Assembly (NCBI RefSeq): GCF_002920615.1 | Contig: NZ_PQSU01000036.1 | Coordinates: 25,078-89,077, forward strand | Direction: 5' to 3' | DNA length: 64,000 nucleotides | From: Streptomyces sp. Ru62 | Lineage (GTDB): Bacteria > Actinomycetota > Actinomycetes > Streptomycetales > Streptomycetaceae | Part shown: positions 26,360 through 35,944 of the stretch, piece after piece | Layout of the letters: each line of letters starts with the position of its first letter | Numbering within the stretch: position 1 is the first letter of the stretch | Notes under the pieces: model-generated | What the model was told of the DNA's origin: nothing | Database searches by the model: none | Seen by the model: only the letters and a program-made list of their open reading frames with translations | Position numbers and translations under genes: made by a program

Positions 26360-27168
26360 ACGACCATGATCGACGATCAGGCGCTCGACGTCTCACCGCC
26401 TACCGTGCACGAGCTCGTTAGGGATGACCCGGGCCATCGGGCACCGGATGCCTGCCTTTGGCGGCAGGGCGCCGCAGGACGAGCGCAGTCGCCGAGTTCG
26501 ACCTTGTGGAGGGGCGTCCAGGGAGCTCTGTCCGTGCGAGGAGGTAGACGATGACGCCGATGTCGATCCCGACCGGATGGCGACCGGTCCCGGCGGCGGT
26601 GGTCACCTGCCACGGCGCCGTCACCAGGTCGGCGCCCTCGGCACGGGCCATGGCGTCCAGGGTCCATGGCCGGTCAGGCGGGTGGTGACTCCGAGGACGA
26701 CGACTCGTTTCGCAGCGGCTTCTGACCTGGGCCTCTGCCGGATGACCGGTGACCATGGCGTCGAAAGGGGCGAATAGTCGCCAATTCGTGATCGCGTCAT
26801 GCGCACATGCGGACGGATGGCGGGCAACCGCGCCGATGGCGTGGCAGCGAGCGTGAATTCACGTCTGGTTCACGCTGCGTCCCCTTGCGTGTAGCGGTAG
26901 GTCGAGAGGCGGGCGGAGACTTGCGCCGGCCGACGGGACGGGCAGCAATCCACCGATCCGGAAGGCGAATTCGGGATTCCGGCATGGCGGGATCTCTTCG
27001 CCGCGCGGCAGGGGAGAGGGTCGTAGATCGTTTCGGACTCGGGGCCTCGCTTATGGTTTCAGCACAGACGATCCGCACGCATGAACGAATTCGTGCGGTC
27101 GCTGAAGAAGTGTCATTTCCCCCGGCATTCACCGCCGCATGTGACACCACCTGACGGCCTGACCAACC
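26360..27168. other. About 800 bp without a recognised gene; leader of the S1-repeat peptidase
   Basis: Minus-strand 26418-26700 includes AEGADLVTAPWQVTTAAGTG and VGIDIGVIVYLLARTELPGR, which have a protein-like pattern but no family I know. The right 150 bp are less GC rich and probably hold the promoter of the gene at 27169. Confidence 0.4.
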
Positions 27169-29382
27169 GTGAGAGGTACGAATACATTGCGTTCCCGTGT
27201 AAGACGCCCAAGATGGAGATCAAGCGTGCTGGGCCTGGCCACGGCAGTGGTCCTGCTGACCGCACCCGCTGTGTCGGCCGCGCCCACGGCCTCTCCGTCG
27301 CCGTCCCCGGCGCGCACCGGCGCCGACACCCCCACGCCGGCGCGGACCCAGGGGGAGAGGGGCCCCACACCGTCGCCGGCGCGTACCGAGGCCGGCACAC
27401 CACCGGCCTCTCCGAAGCAGCCCGGCCCGCGAGCACCGTCGCCCTCGGCCCCGGCGACCGAGCCGACGGACACGCCCAAGCCGCCGGAGGAGCCGCTGAA
27501 GGCGACACCGGAGGAGATCGCCGAGGCCAAGGCCGCGGAGGCGTACTGGACGCCTGAGCGCATCGCCAACGCTGTGCCGGTCGACATCGGCAAGGACGGG
27601 GCGGGCGCCGACGGCGGCGATCCCGAACATCCGCCGACAGGGAGCGGGATGACGCGCATGGCGTCCCACCCCGACACACGAGGCGTGGCGACCGCGGGAG
27701 TCTTCCTCATCAACAGCGACGACGACCCGCAGTCCGATCCGGGCAACCGCGACCAGTTCTGCTCCGCGTCCTCCGTGACCTCGCCGACCAAGTCGCTCGT
27801 CATCACGGCGGCCCACTGCCTGAACGACAACGACCGGTTCAGGTCCCTCGCCTTCGCCCCCGGCTGGAAGCCGGATCCCGCCCACCCGAACCGCGGCATC
27901 GCCCCCTACGGCATCTTCCCCATCAAGAAGGGCAAGATCTGGATCGACGGCCGCTACCTGGCCCAGGGTCCCGCCAAGGCCGACGACCTGGACTTCGCGA
28001 TCCTGCGCAGCGGACCGAACTCCAAGGGCCAGTTCCTGGAGAACGCCACGGGCATGGGCAACGAGCTCACCACCCTGCACTCCGCGCAGCTCGCCCAGCA
28101 CAACGTCACCCTCATAGGGTTCCCGGGCAACGCGAAGGCGCCCTTGGTGTGCCCTTCGACCAACACCAAGGCGTTCGACGGCCGCTTCCTCGAAATCGCC
28201 TGCGACGGCTTCGCCCCCGGCGTGTCCGGCGGCCCCTTCCTGCGCGACTTCGACGGAAAACGCGGCGACATCATCGGTGTCATCGGCGGTTACAAAACCG
28301 GCGGCACCAAAGACGACGTCTCCTACTCCTCCCAGTTCGACGCCGACGTCGTGCGCCTGTACAACCAGGCGGTCAACGACTACGCACCCGACACCCCCAA
28401 GGGCATGGACGGCATGGGAGACGCCGAACTGTGGCGGCACGCCGTCGGAGCCGCCTCCGGGACGTTCCACACCGAGTCGCAGAAGTTCGGCGACTCCGAC
28501 CTGATCGTCACGTGGACCGACGGCGAGGTGACCCTCTATCCCGGCGACCAGAACCAGGGTTTCTACACCGGGTGCAAGGCCGGCCAGCCGTGTGAGGTGC
28601 AACTGGCGAAGCCCAACGACATGTGGAGCAAGTACGCCGACGTGATCACCGCCGGAGACTACACCGGCTCCAACGCCTACGACCTGCTGGTGAAATGGGT
28701 CGACGGCGAAGTGACCATCTACAAGGACATCGACCAGAACACCAAGCTGCCCACGTCGACGAGCCAGCACCCGGCCAACGAGATACAGATCGCCCCGGCC
28801 GGATCGATCTGGAAACACGCCAAGGGCGTCGCGACGGGCAAGTACGGCGGCAACAAGTGGCCCGACGACCTCGTGGTCCGCTGGGTCGACGGTGAGGTCA
28901 CCAAGTACGTCAACGTCGACGGCGGAGGCTTCCACGCGGAGACCCAACTGCTCGCCAAGAACAAGCTCTGGGCCGACCACGCCGACCTCATCACCGGCGG
29001 CGACTTCGACGGCTCGACCGGCGACGCCAACCACGACCTGTTCGTGAAGTGGTCCGACGGTGAACTCACCGTCTACCAGGACGTCGCCACCCGGGGCCTG
29101 GGCGGCGAGTCCCAGCTGAAGGCGAAGAACGGCACCTGGGAGCATGCCCGTGTCGTCGCGGCAGGCGAGTTCGGCGCGAACGAGTGGGAGGATGACTTGT
29201 TCGTACGCTGGTCGGACGGCGAGGTGACGATCTACGGCAACACCCAGGCCGACGTACTCGGCCGCGAGTACATGCTCGTCCCGCCGCCCACCGCGCGCGC
29301 CGCTGCGGGCATCCGGCGCTCGGACGATCCCTGTGCCCGGGTCTGCGGCCCCGAGCTGTACCGCCGCTCCATCCGCCGGTAA
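27169..29382 (+). CDS. Secreted S1 peptidase with five C-terminal WxDGExTxY repeats, about 737 aa
   Basis: A signal peptide (VLGLATAVVLLTAPAVSA) is followed by a Pro/Thr/Ser-rich linker (to about residue 110) and a charged helix. The S1 domain has LVITAAHC (His216), ADDLDFAILR (Asp) and PGVSGGPFLRD (Ser). Cysteines flank the His and Ser. From about residue 430 five repeats follow, each ending LxVxWxDGExTxY (for example LIVTWTDGEVTLY, LLVKWVDGEVTIY, LFVKWSDGELTVY), with GDF/GDY turns like beta-propeller or FG-GAP blades; they may bind a wall polymer or substrate. Start is GTG 27169 or TTG 27187; GAGAGG between them would suit the TTG. A lipoprotein gene follows after 75 bp. Confidence 0.85.
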   Translation: MRGTNTLRSRVRRPRWRSSVLGLATAVVLLTAPAVSAAPTASPSPSPARTGADTPTPARTQGERGPTPSPARTEAGTPPASPKQPGPRAPSPSAPATEPTDTPKPPEEPLKATPEEIAEAKAAEAYWTPERIANAVPVDIGKDGAGADGGDPEHPPTGSGMTRMASHPDTRGVATAGVFLINSDDDPQSDPGNRDQFCSASSVTSPTKSLVITAAHCLNDNDRFRSLAFAPGWKPDPAHPNRGIAPYGIFPIKKGKIWIDGRYLAQGPAKADDLDFAILRSGPNSKGQFLENATGMGNELTTLHSAQLAQHNVTLIGFPGNAKAPLVCPSTNTKAFDGRFLEIACDGFAPGVSGGPFLRDFDGKRGDIIGVIGGYKTGGTKDDVSYSSQFDADVVRLYNQAVNDYAPDTPKGMDGMGDAELWRHAVGAASGTFHTESQKFGDSDLIVTWTDGEVTLYPGDQNQGFYTGCKAGQPCEVQLAKPNDMWSKYADVITAGDYTGSNAYDLLVKWVDGEVTIYKDIDQNTKLPTSTSQHPANEIQIAPAGSIWKHAKGVATGKYGGNKWPDDLVVRWVDGEVTKYVNVDGGGFHAETQLLAKNKLWADHADLITGGDFDGSTGDANHDLFVKWSDGELTVYQDVATRGLGGESQLKAKNGTWEHARVVAAGEFGANEWEDDLFVRWSDGEVTIYGNTQADVLGREYMLVPPPTARAAAGIRRSDDPCARVCGPELYRRSIRR

Positions 29383-29457
29383 ACCCTGTACGACGTGCCG
29401 CCGCGGCCCGCGCCCGAGCCGGGACGGGGCGGCACCCACTCCACCGACTGGAGTCCC

Positions 29458-30024
29458 ATGCGTGCACACCAGAGTCTCGGCCTCGCCCTCATCGTCGCCA
29501 CCACCGCCCTGACGGCCGGCTGCGCGGAACAGAAGAACCGGGAGACGACGACCGAACCCGGCACCACGGCCTCCTCAAACCCGGCCACCACCGCTCCGGC
29601 CCCCTCCTGGGAAGGCAAGGCACCCCAGGAAGACGCCATGCGACGCGCCACCCGTGCCCTGAACGCCGTGGAACCCGACGGCGCCTCACGGGTCGACGAG
29701 GGGATGGAGAACCTCGTCCGGGGACTGGACAAGACCTACACTCCGAAGGAGAACCGGCCCCACACCTTCGACATCGCCTGCCAGGCACCCACCCACCGCA
29801 CGCTGACGCTGACCCTCTCGCGAGGTGACGCGGAAAGCGAGTGGGAGGTGACGTGCGGCGACCGCGAGGCCGACCAGTTCAACATCCCCGCCGGCAACCG
29901 CTTCACCGCCCGGATCCCCGCCGCCGGCCGGCATGTCCAGGGATTCATCCAGTGGCGCCTCAACACGGTCGCCCCCGCCGACGTGGAGGGCTGCAAGGAC
30001 GACATCAGGGGATGCGAGAAGTGA
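29458..30024 (+). CDS. Lipoprotein of unknown function, 188 aa
   Basis: MRAHQSLGLALIVATTALTA ends in the lipobox LTAGC, so the mature protein should be lipid-anchored at Cys22 on the outer face of the membrane. A Thr/Ser/Pro/Ala linker follows (TTTEPGTTASSNPATTAPAP), then a domain of about 130 residues with KTYTPKENRPHTFDIACQAP, LTLTLSRGDAESEWEVTCGD and QGFIQWRLNTV, a beta-rich pattern with four cysteines. Family not recognised. GGAG about 7 bases before the ATG at 29458 sets the start. It lies 75 bp after the S1-repeat peptidase in the same direction, so the two may form an operon and act together at the surface. Confidence 0.8.
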   Translation: MRAHQSLGLALIVATTALTAGCAEQKNRETTTEPGTTASSNPATTAPAPSWEGKAPQEDAMRRATRALNAVEPDGASRVDEGMENLVRGLDKTYTPKENRPHTFDIACQAPTHRTLTLTLSRGDAESEWEVTCGDREADQFNIPAGNRFTARIPAAGRHVQGFIQWRLNTVAPADVEGCKDDIRGCEK

Positions 30025-30219
30025 GAGAACGTGCCTGACCGACCGGCACCCGGTCCACCGGGCAGCGGTCCGTCGGCGCCGGTGCCGGACCGGCCTCGCA
30101 GCGGCGGCCTGCGCGACACCGCGAAACCGGAGCGAGAATTCTCAGCTCCATGCCGAGGAGGCCGAGGCGCCCCACCTGCCGGTCACCGCGTCCGGCTCTG
30201 GCTGCTGGTATGCAGCCAA

Positions 30220-30864
30220 TCAAGGCGTGCTGGGCGAGTGCCTGAGCCGCAGGCGCGATGCCGGCGGCAGCGGCGTAGCGGCTTCCGTCTCCGGTGCGGC
30301 GCGGAACGCCTCGACGACGTAGGCGGCGAAGCGGCGGGAGGCCCTGACCCGGTCGTCACGCGGTGTGTCCTTGAGGCCCCGGTGGGCCATGAGCATGAGG
30401 ATCAGGTCGTCGACGACGAAGCCGGGGCGCAGTCGGCCGGCCCTCTGGGCCCGGCGGGCCAGTTCGCCGACGGCGCTCAGTGTCTGCTCCTGGTCGGTGG
30501 CGAAGTCCATGGCCTCGGGAAAGGCCGTCACGAAGGCGTCGGCGAACCCCCCGGCTGTGTGCGCGGAGTTCGCAGATCCGCTCGACCAGGTCCTGGAATC
30601 CGTGCCACGGGTCCGGGTCCGCGAGGGCGTCGCGGACGGCGGCATGGCAGGCCCGCCGCTGCTCGGCGAAGGTCTCCGCGATCAGTGCCTGCTTGGTCGG
30701 GAAGTGCCGGTACAGCGTGGCGGGTCCGACGCCTGCGTGCCGGGCGACCTCGCGCAGGGGCGCACTCAGGCCCTCCTCGACGAACACCGCGCGGGCGGCG
30801 CCCAGATACGAGCCCGGTTGTCGCGGACGTCGGAGCGCACGGTCCGAGGCGATCGGTCGGTCAT
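30220..30864 (-). pseudogene. TetR family regulator gene with two frameshifts
   Basis: The protein must be read in three frames. MTDRSPRTVRSDVRDNRARI starts at 30864. After an indel near 30795, AARAVFVEEGLSAPLREVAR and HAGVGPATLYRHFPTKQALI form the complete HTH. After a second shift near 30565 (around a run of G), GGFADAFVTAFPEAMDFATD, LVVDD-like FVVDDLILMLMAHRGLKDTP and VVEAFRAA complete a normal ligand domain of the type that controls reductase or dehydrogenase genes. No single frame contains both DNA-binding and ligand parts, so the gene is probably inactive unless the shifts are sequencing errors. Confidence 0.8.
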
Positions 30865-31409
30865 CGTCTCGTGATGATCTTTTTGGCGCAGCCGCCAGGG
30901 CCCGCTCGGCACATGATCGACCACGATCCGTCCGGGTACGCCGCAGCGCGGCGTCGAGCACAACTGAGCCGAGCTCCCGCTTGCTGCACATCGCGTCGAA
31001 GGCGTCGACTGCCAGCCCTCGTCCAGCATGTCCAGGAGCTCCAGTGCGACGCTCGACCTGCCCTTACTGGACATGCCGATTGAGGAAGACGATCCGACCG
31101 GGTGTCATAGCCGCACGGTCATACGATGTCGTGCCGCCGCCGCGTTTCAAGGGATTCTCCAGTGCGCAGTCGTTCCACCTTTGCTCGACGCAGGAATTGC
31201 CACCAGCTGCGGCGTCGGCTATGGGATGAGGTCACTGTGGTCCCCGGCGCCGGCAGGTGGCGACACGCTGGCGTCCAGGAGACGCACCTCCGTCCGACTG
31301 CGGAGTGACTGCGCAGGTGACGGCGAGCGGGCCGCTGTTCGGGACGGCTGTAGATGGCCCGGTTGATCGTGATGCAGTGGTCGCGGCGCGTCGGGGTATA
31401 CGGCTGCGC
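30865..31409. other. About 545 bp, nothing recognised
   Basis: This would be the target region of the broken TetR gene, but I found no intact gene or convincing operator. Frames are open without recognisable motifs. Confidence 0.4.
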
Positions 31410-31703
31410 ATGGCACCGATGACCGAACGCCTCATGTTCCTGCGGGCCGTGCGGCAGTTGCACCGCGTCCGCTCCTTCTACGCCGGGGGTGTCCTGTTGT
31501 GGGCCGTGTGCGCCGCCTGGACCGGCTGGCAGGCGCCGGGGAGCCGGCAGATGTGGGCGTGCGTCCTCCTTCTCGCCGTCTTCACCTGCCTCCTCGTCAC
31601 CGCCGGCCTGTCCCTGAGGCGCCTCGACGTCCCCGAGACGGGCCGGCCCGCGCATCACGCGGCATCACATGAGGGGGCAAGCCCTCGTCACGCTCACGCC
31701 TGA
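31410..31703 (+). CDS. Small membrane protein, 97 aa
   Basis: Two hydrophobic segments, SFYAGGVLLWAVCAAWTGW and MWACVLLLAVFTCLLVTAGL, connected by a short polar turn, are preceded by a basic N-terminus (FLRAVRQLHRVR) and followed by a polar, histidine-rich tail. This is a small two-helix membrane protein with both ends in the cytoplasm by the positive-inside rule. Family not recognised. The ribosome site before ATG 31410 is weak; ATG 31419 is possible. It lies upstream of another small membrane protein gene in the same orientation. Confidence 0.6.
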   Translation: MAPMTERLMFLRAVRQLHRVRSFYAGGVLLWAVCAAWTGWQAPGSRQMWACVLLLAVFTCLLVTAGLSLRRLDVPETGRPAHHAASHEGASPRHAHA

Positions 31704-31837
31704 CCCGTCACTACCGCCGGCCCGCCGACTCGGCCCGGGCCGCGCCCGGCGAACCAGCGGTGGTCGGAGGTGGCTTCACGTCTGCGGAGACGGTAACCGG
31801 GCATACGGGCTTCACCCCTTCGAAAGGAGTTCGTCTC

Positions 31838-32005
31838 ATGCTCGGCATAGTCGCGGCGGTGCTGTTCTTCGTGTCGTTTTTGATCAACGCGGCGGATCTC
31901 AGCACCAACGACGTGTTCTCTTCGACGAATGTGATGCTGCTGGGGCTGACCGCTCTGGCTCTGCACGTGGCCGGTATCGGTTCCGGCTGGACCCGCAGAC
32001 GCTGA
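31838..32005 (+). CDS. Small membrane protein, 55 aa
   Basis: Two transmembrane segments (MLGIVAAVLFFVSFLINAAD and VMLLGLTALALHVAGIG) separated by LSTNDVFSSTN, ending in a basic GWTRRR. I recall very similar small proteins scattered in Streptomyces genomes; function unknown. The start is well supported by AAGGAG eight bases before the ATG, and a strong hairpin follows the stop codon at 16 bases, so this is a true small gene. Confidence 0.8.
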   Translation: MLGIVAAVLFFVSFLINAADLSTNDVFSSTNVMLLGLTALALHVAGIGSGWTRRR

Positions 32006-32020
32006 CCCCACCCTCACCCC

Positions 32021-32050
32021 GGGGCCTGGTGACAGTTGTCACCGGGCCCC
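32021..32050 (+). terminator. Strong hairpin after the 55-aa membrane protein gene
   Basis: A 14-bp stem (one G-U pair) with a two-base loop, followed by GTCTTCTT. It lies 16 bases after the stop codon. Confidence 0.8.
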
Positions 32051-32822
32051 GTCTTCTTGCTGCCGGCCTGGCTCGCGTCAGCGTGCCCGCGACTGTTCAG
32101 CAGGGCAGGGTACCGGCGCACATGCGGAGTACGGCCCTGGCCATCCAGGCCCGGTGTAGTGAACCGCCCCCGTACCGGGCTGGTCTTCGCGGGGCGTGGC
32201 ACCGTCGGACAGTCGAGTAGCCGCCGCGGCTCGCCAGTGATCCTTTCCGCCGTTCCGGTGAGCACCGCCGGCAGGGAAGGCGAGGCACCCCATGGTGTGC
32301 TGCTCCCACAGGGGGCAGCGCCCCTCGACGCGGTGGAGCACGGCGTCCGGCCGCGGTCCTGTCGCTTTCCAACGCCAGCCTGGGAGATTCTCCCGATGCC
32401 ACTGCGCCGACGCCGAACTCGTCTCCCGGCGCCCGCGAATGCACTCACGTGCAAAGTGGAAAACGAGTCGCGAGTCGCGAACATATCGCTCTGTCCCCGC
32501 ACTTGGCCCACCCTCGGTGTGGCATGTCAAGGCTGTCATACTCCGCGGGAGCCTGCCCATAGCCGAGAACTGTCTCCCTCTGCTCGCGATCCAGGGCGCT
32601 TTGCCGCCGCGTGTACTGTGCGAGCGGCAGTGGCAGACGAGCGGGACACCCGGGCCGCCCGTTGTGACAGCACGGCCCGGTCATCCATTGCCCCATACGG
32701 CCGATTGCGGGCCGACCGTCACAGGGCCCGTTGGGTGCCGTCCGCGTTGATCCAACGCTATGGGTCGGGGCAGATGCTGGAGATGTGCGGCGGCCTCCGT
32801 TGTTGACGGATACGTGGATGCC
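32051..32822. other. About 770 bp, nothing recognised
   Basis: A minus-strand frame of 160 codons (32078-32560) is open but has mixed composition without motifs. No gene is called. Confidence 0.4.
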
Positions 32823-33510
32823 GTGACGTTGTCCGTGGCAGCAACCGGAAGGGGCAGGCTGGCGCGTACGCGTGCGGATGCCAGGACCGGGCATCCTCGA
32901 CATGAGCGCAGGGGCGAGGCACGGCTGCCGGCAGTGGTGGCGACGCTTGCCGCGATCGCCCTGTACCCGCCCCTGCCGCAGCGGTTGCTGATCGCTCCTC
33001 GTTATGTGCTCCCCGCCCTGGAATGTCTGCGGCTCATTCCGCTCATCGCGATCAACCCTGAAAGTCTGACCCGGCAGACGAAGGCCTTCCGGGTGCTCTC
33101 GCTGACGCTCGTAGCCGTCATCGCCATCAGCAATCTCGTGGCGCTGACCATCCTGATCCATGAGCTGGTGTACGCCGGCGTGAAGGATGGCCGTTCACTG
33201 CTGGTGGCTGCGCTGCAGGTCTGACTCACCAACATCATCGTCTTCGGCCTGGCCTACTGGGAGCTGGACCGGGGTGGCCCGGTCAGCCGCGCCCAGGCGC
33301 CCCGCTCCGCTTTGCCCCTGGCGGACTTCCGCTTCTCACAGGACGAGAACGACGACGCCGTCCAAGAAGTCGCCGATGGCGCCAGCGGCGCCTCGGACCG
33401 GGTTCCCACCTTGGTGGACTACCTGTATGTGTCGGTCACCAACTCCACGGCCTTCAGCCCGACCGATACCATGCCGCTGTCGACCCGCGCCAAAGTCATG
33501 GTGAGCGTTC
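32823..33510 (+). pseudogene. DUF1345-like membrane protein with a nonsense codon and lost C-terminus
   Basis: From a GTG at 32823: GEARLPAVVATLAAIALYPP, RLLIAPRYVLPALECLRLIP, LSLTLVAVIAISNLVALTIL, DGRSLLVAALQV, then TGA (33222-33224) where the family has Trp, and in the same frame LTNIIVFGLAYWELDRGGPV, DFRFSQDENDDAVQEVADG, TLVDYLYVSVTNSTAFSPTD and TRAKVMVSV. This is a multi-pass membrane protein I know from many Streptomyces genomes. After VMVSV (about 33510) the conserved last helix is replaced by the repeat element described next. It is broken twice. Confidence 0.75.
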
Positions 33511-33515
33511 GGAAG

Positions 33516-33613
33516 CCGTTGCCATACCGATCATGGAGTCTGTCGATCGAACGGGAGTCTCGATCGGGTGATCGCGGGCCCTGCCCGGCATGAGAGCAGG
33601 GCCTGGCGGTATA
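33516..33613 (+). repeat. Direct repeat flanking the GNAT gene, copy 1
   Basis: The best-conserved core, 33541-33571, differs from 34199-34229 at only two of 31 positions (both C/T). Similarity continues on both sides (GTTGCC..TACCGATC before it, AGCAGGGCCT after it). It begins where the membrane protein gene loses its reading. Confidence 0.75.
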
Positions 33614-33664
33614 CACGGAAAATCCAGGGGAGCGGACGGCCGCGCGCTGCTACGGTCGGGCGCC

Positions 33665-34168
33665 ATGAGCTGGCTTCCCGATGACTTCGTCCACCCCGTC
33701 CTGGTACCGCTGCAGGGCGGTGGCCATCACCTGCGGCCGATCCGGGAGGCGGACACCCCGCTCGACTATCCGGCTGTGATGGGTTCGCGCGAGCGGCTGT
33801 GGACCATTTTCGGCCCGGCCTGGGGCTGGCCCGCGGCCATCATGACCTACGAGGCCGACCAGGCCGACCTGTTGCGGCACGAGAAGGAGATCGCCGCACA
33901 CCAGTCCTTCAACTACGCGCTGTTCGACGCGGCGGAGACAGCTCTGTTGGGCTGTGTCTACATCGACCCACCGGAGAGGGCCGGCGCGGACGGCGAGATC
34001 TCCTGGTGGGTGGTGGACGAGCTGGTGGGCAGCAAGGTCGAGCAGGCCCTCGACGCGCTGGTGCCGCAGTGGATCGCCGCCGACTGGCCGTTCGAGCAGC
34101 CGCGCTTCCTCGGCCGCGAGATCTCCTGGTCGGACTGGCTCGCCCTGCCGGAGCATCCCGACAGGTAA
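33665..34168 (+). CDS. GNAT family N-acetyltransferase-like protein, 167 aa
   Basis: The sequence PVLVPLQGGGHHLRPIREAD opens like a GNAT domain; LDYPAVMGSRERLWTIFGPA, LLRHEKEIAAHQSFNYALFD, ALLGCVYIDPPERAGADGE and ISWWVVDELVG follow the beta strands of the fold, with LGCVYIDPP as the central strand. I recall it annotated as GNAT in streptomycetes; the acetyl-CoA loop is not canonical, so activity is uncertain. Start at ATG 33665; no clear ribosome site. It is enclosed by two direct repeats, as if it were a small inserted cassette. Confidence 0.75.
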   Translation: MSWLPDDFVHPVLVPLQGGGHHLRPIREADTPLDYPAVMGSRERLWTIFGPAWGWPAAIMTYEADQADLLRHEKEIAAHQSFNYALFDAAETALLGCVYIDPPERAGADGEISWWVVDELVGSKVEQALDALVPQWIAADWPFEQPRFLGREISWSDWLALPEHPDR

Positions 34169-34170
34169 GT

Positions 34171-34271
34171 GGTTGTTGCCCGTACCGATCTCGAAGGCTG
34201 TCGACCGAACGGGAGTCCCGATCGGGTGACTGCGGCGGTTTCCGCGCGGGGAAGCAGGGCCTCCAGGTAGC
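34171..34271 (+). repeat. Direct repeat flanking the GNAT gene, copy 2
   Basis: It begins just after the GNAT stop codon. The core 34199-34229 matches copy 1 at 29 of 31 bases; the spacing between copies is 658 bases. Confidence 0.75.
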
Positions 34272-34723
34272 TCGGGGGTGCGATCCCATCGACCAGCCCG
34301 GGGTTCCGTCCCCCTCTCCCTCGGCAACACCCGCCAAGCGACCCGGGAATCCCGCCAGGAGGCCAACCCTCACAGTAACCTCCGGCACCCCCACGAGACC
34401 GGCCAAGTGCCATGGTCACAAATGCCGTTGACCGCGCATGCCGCCCGGCCGGGCACACTGTGCTGCGGCCGCCCCCGAGGCGCGGCGGCCGGTGTGCAAG
34501 CGGTGCGGGCAGAAGTTCACCGACCAGTGCTGGGAGGAGACCACCGCGCACAGGACGGCCTGGAAGGCCGGCGACTCACCAACAAGGTGCACGCTTGGGG
34601 CCGGCTCCGGCATTGTCGCCGACTCCGGACCAGGTCACGGAGGACCAGAAGCGCCGCGACAAGGCGGCGGTCCTGGTCCCCCGCATCTCACGAACTGCCG
34701 ACCGGCTTGGTTCCTGTCGTCGT
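34272..34723. other. About 450 bp, nothing recognised
   Basis: The stretch lies between the GNAT cassette and the 3' end of the S53 gene. A Cys/Arg-rich plus-strand stretch (VCKRCGQKFTDQCWEETTAH) near 34490-34550 could be a scrap of a transposase or zinc protein but is too short to name. Confidence 0.4.
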
Positions 34724-35944
34724 TCAGCCGGTGAAGGCGGCGGTGCCGTTGGGGACGCCGAGCCCGGTCGGGCCGTCGTAGCCGGTGGTGCCGGTGCACA
34801 GGTAGGTACCGCCGCAGCTGCCGTTGGAGCCGCTGGTGACGTCGTACAGCGCCGAGGTGTGCGCGTACGGGAAGGACGCCGGGGAGGAGCCGGAGGACGG
34901 GGCGCCGCCCAGCGCGTAGGTCGCCGCGATCAGCGGGGCGGAGGCGCTGGTGCCGCCGAAGACCATCCAGCCGGTGGCCGAGCGGTAGCTGTCGTAGACC
35001 GCGACGCCGGTGTTCGGGTCGGCGACCGCGGACACGTCCGCCACCGTGCGGTTGGCGCAGCCGGTGTCCTTCTGCCAGCTGGGCTTGGCGTCGTACTTGG
35101 AGCAGCCGGAGCCGGCGCCGCTCCACACGGTGTCGGTCCAGCCGCGCGTGTTCGAGGCGGTGGTCAGGGACGTACCGCCCACCGCTGTCACATACTTGCT
35201 CGCGGCCGGGTATTCCACGCCGTAGCCGTTGTCGCCGGAGGAGACGGTGATGGCGACGCCCGGGTGGTTGAAGTAGGTGGAGTCGTACGTCGCGTCGCTG
35301 GAGGACTCGGAGCCGCCGTAACTGTTGGAGACGAACTTCGCGCCCAGTCGCACCGCGGTGTTCACGGCCGTGCCCAGGTTGGTCATGGTGGCCGAACTGG
35401 CCTCGACCAGCAGGATCTTACAGTTCGGGCAGGCCGCGCTGACCATGTCGAGGTCGAGGGAGATCTCCTCGGCCCAGCCGGAGTCGCCGCGCGGGTAGTT
35501 GGTGCCGCCGTTCTGGTCCACCTTCCTGAAGCAGCCGTTGGCGGTGGTGCATGCGGGCAGGCCGTACTGGGAGCGGTAGACGGCGAGGTCGGCCTCGGCG
35601 TTCGGGTCGTCGTAGGCGTCGACGATCGCCACCGTCTGGCCCGAACCTGCGCTTGCCGACGGCAGGTTGTAGGCCGCCTGCAGCGAGGCGGGACCGTATC
35701 CAGAGGGAGCGGCTGCCGCGGTCAGTTCCCTCTCGGCGTGTGCCGATTTCGGTGTACCCGCGGTGACCTGCAGGGCGTTGCAGGCCATCTCGCCCTTTTT
35801 CGTCGGGGCGGCGCAGGCGTGGGCGACGGTGACGCCGTGGGACGGGGAGGTGGCGGCCTGGGCTGCCTGGCCGACGGGGGCGGCCATGGCCAGAGCGGCC
35901 GTGGCGAGCGTGGCCACGGCGGTGAGGGATACGGTTCTGCGCAA
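34724..35944 (-). CDS. Secreted S53 (sedolisin-type) peptidase, 406 aa
   Basis: A signal peptide (TVSLTAVATLATAALAMAAP, cleavage near AAQA) precedes a short propeptide. The catalytic domain has TVAIVDAYDDPNAEADLAVY, DSGWAEEISLDLDMVSAACP (Glu and Asp of the Glu-Asp-Ser triad), VSSGDNGYGVEYPA (oxyanion Asp) and FGGTSASAPLIAATYA (Ser). GTTGYDGPTGLGVPNG, near the C-terminus, belongs to the calcium site region. Unlike classic sedolisins the propeptide is very short. TTG at 35944 has GGAGG seven bases upstream. It is divergent from a longer paralogue (36697), a clear duplication, and both should degrade extracellular protein. Confidence 0.9.
   Translation of the reverse strand: MRRTVSLTAVATLATAALAMAAPVGQAAQAATSPSHGVTVAHACAAPTKKGEMACNALQVTAGTPKSAHAERELTAAAAPSGYGPASLQAAYNLPSASAGSGQTVAIVDAYDDPNAEADLAVYRSQYGLPACTTANGCFRKVDQNGGTNYPRGDSGWAEEISLDLDMVSAACPNCKILLVEASSATMTNLGTAVNTAVRLGAKFVSNSYGGSESSSDATYDSTYFNHPGVAITVSSGDNGYGVEYPAASKYVTAVGGTSLTTASNTRGWTDTVWSGAGSGCSKYDAKPSWQKDTGCANRTVADVSAVADPNTGVAVYDSYRSATGWMVFGGTSASAPLIAATYALGGAPSSGSSPASFPYAHTSALYDVTSGSNGSCGGTYLCTGTTGYDGPTGLGVPNGTAAFTG

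Noticed and set aside
27220..29469. Minus-strand frame of 749 codons
   Set aside because: It is a shadow of the S1-repeat peptidase gene; its regular pattern only reflects the repeats on the other strand.
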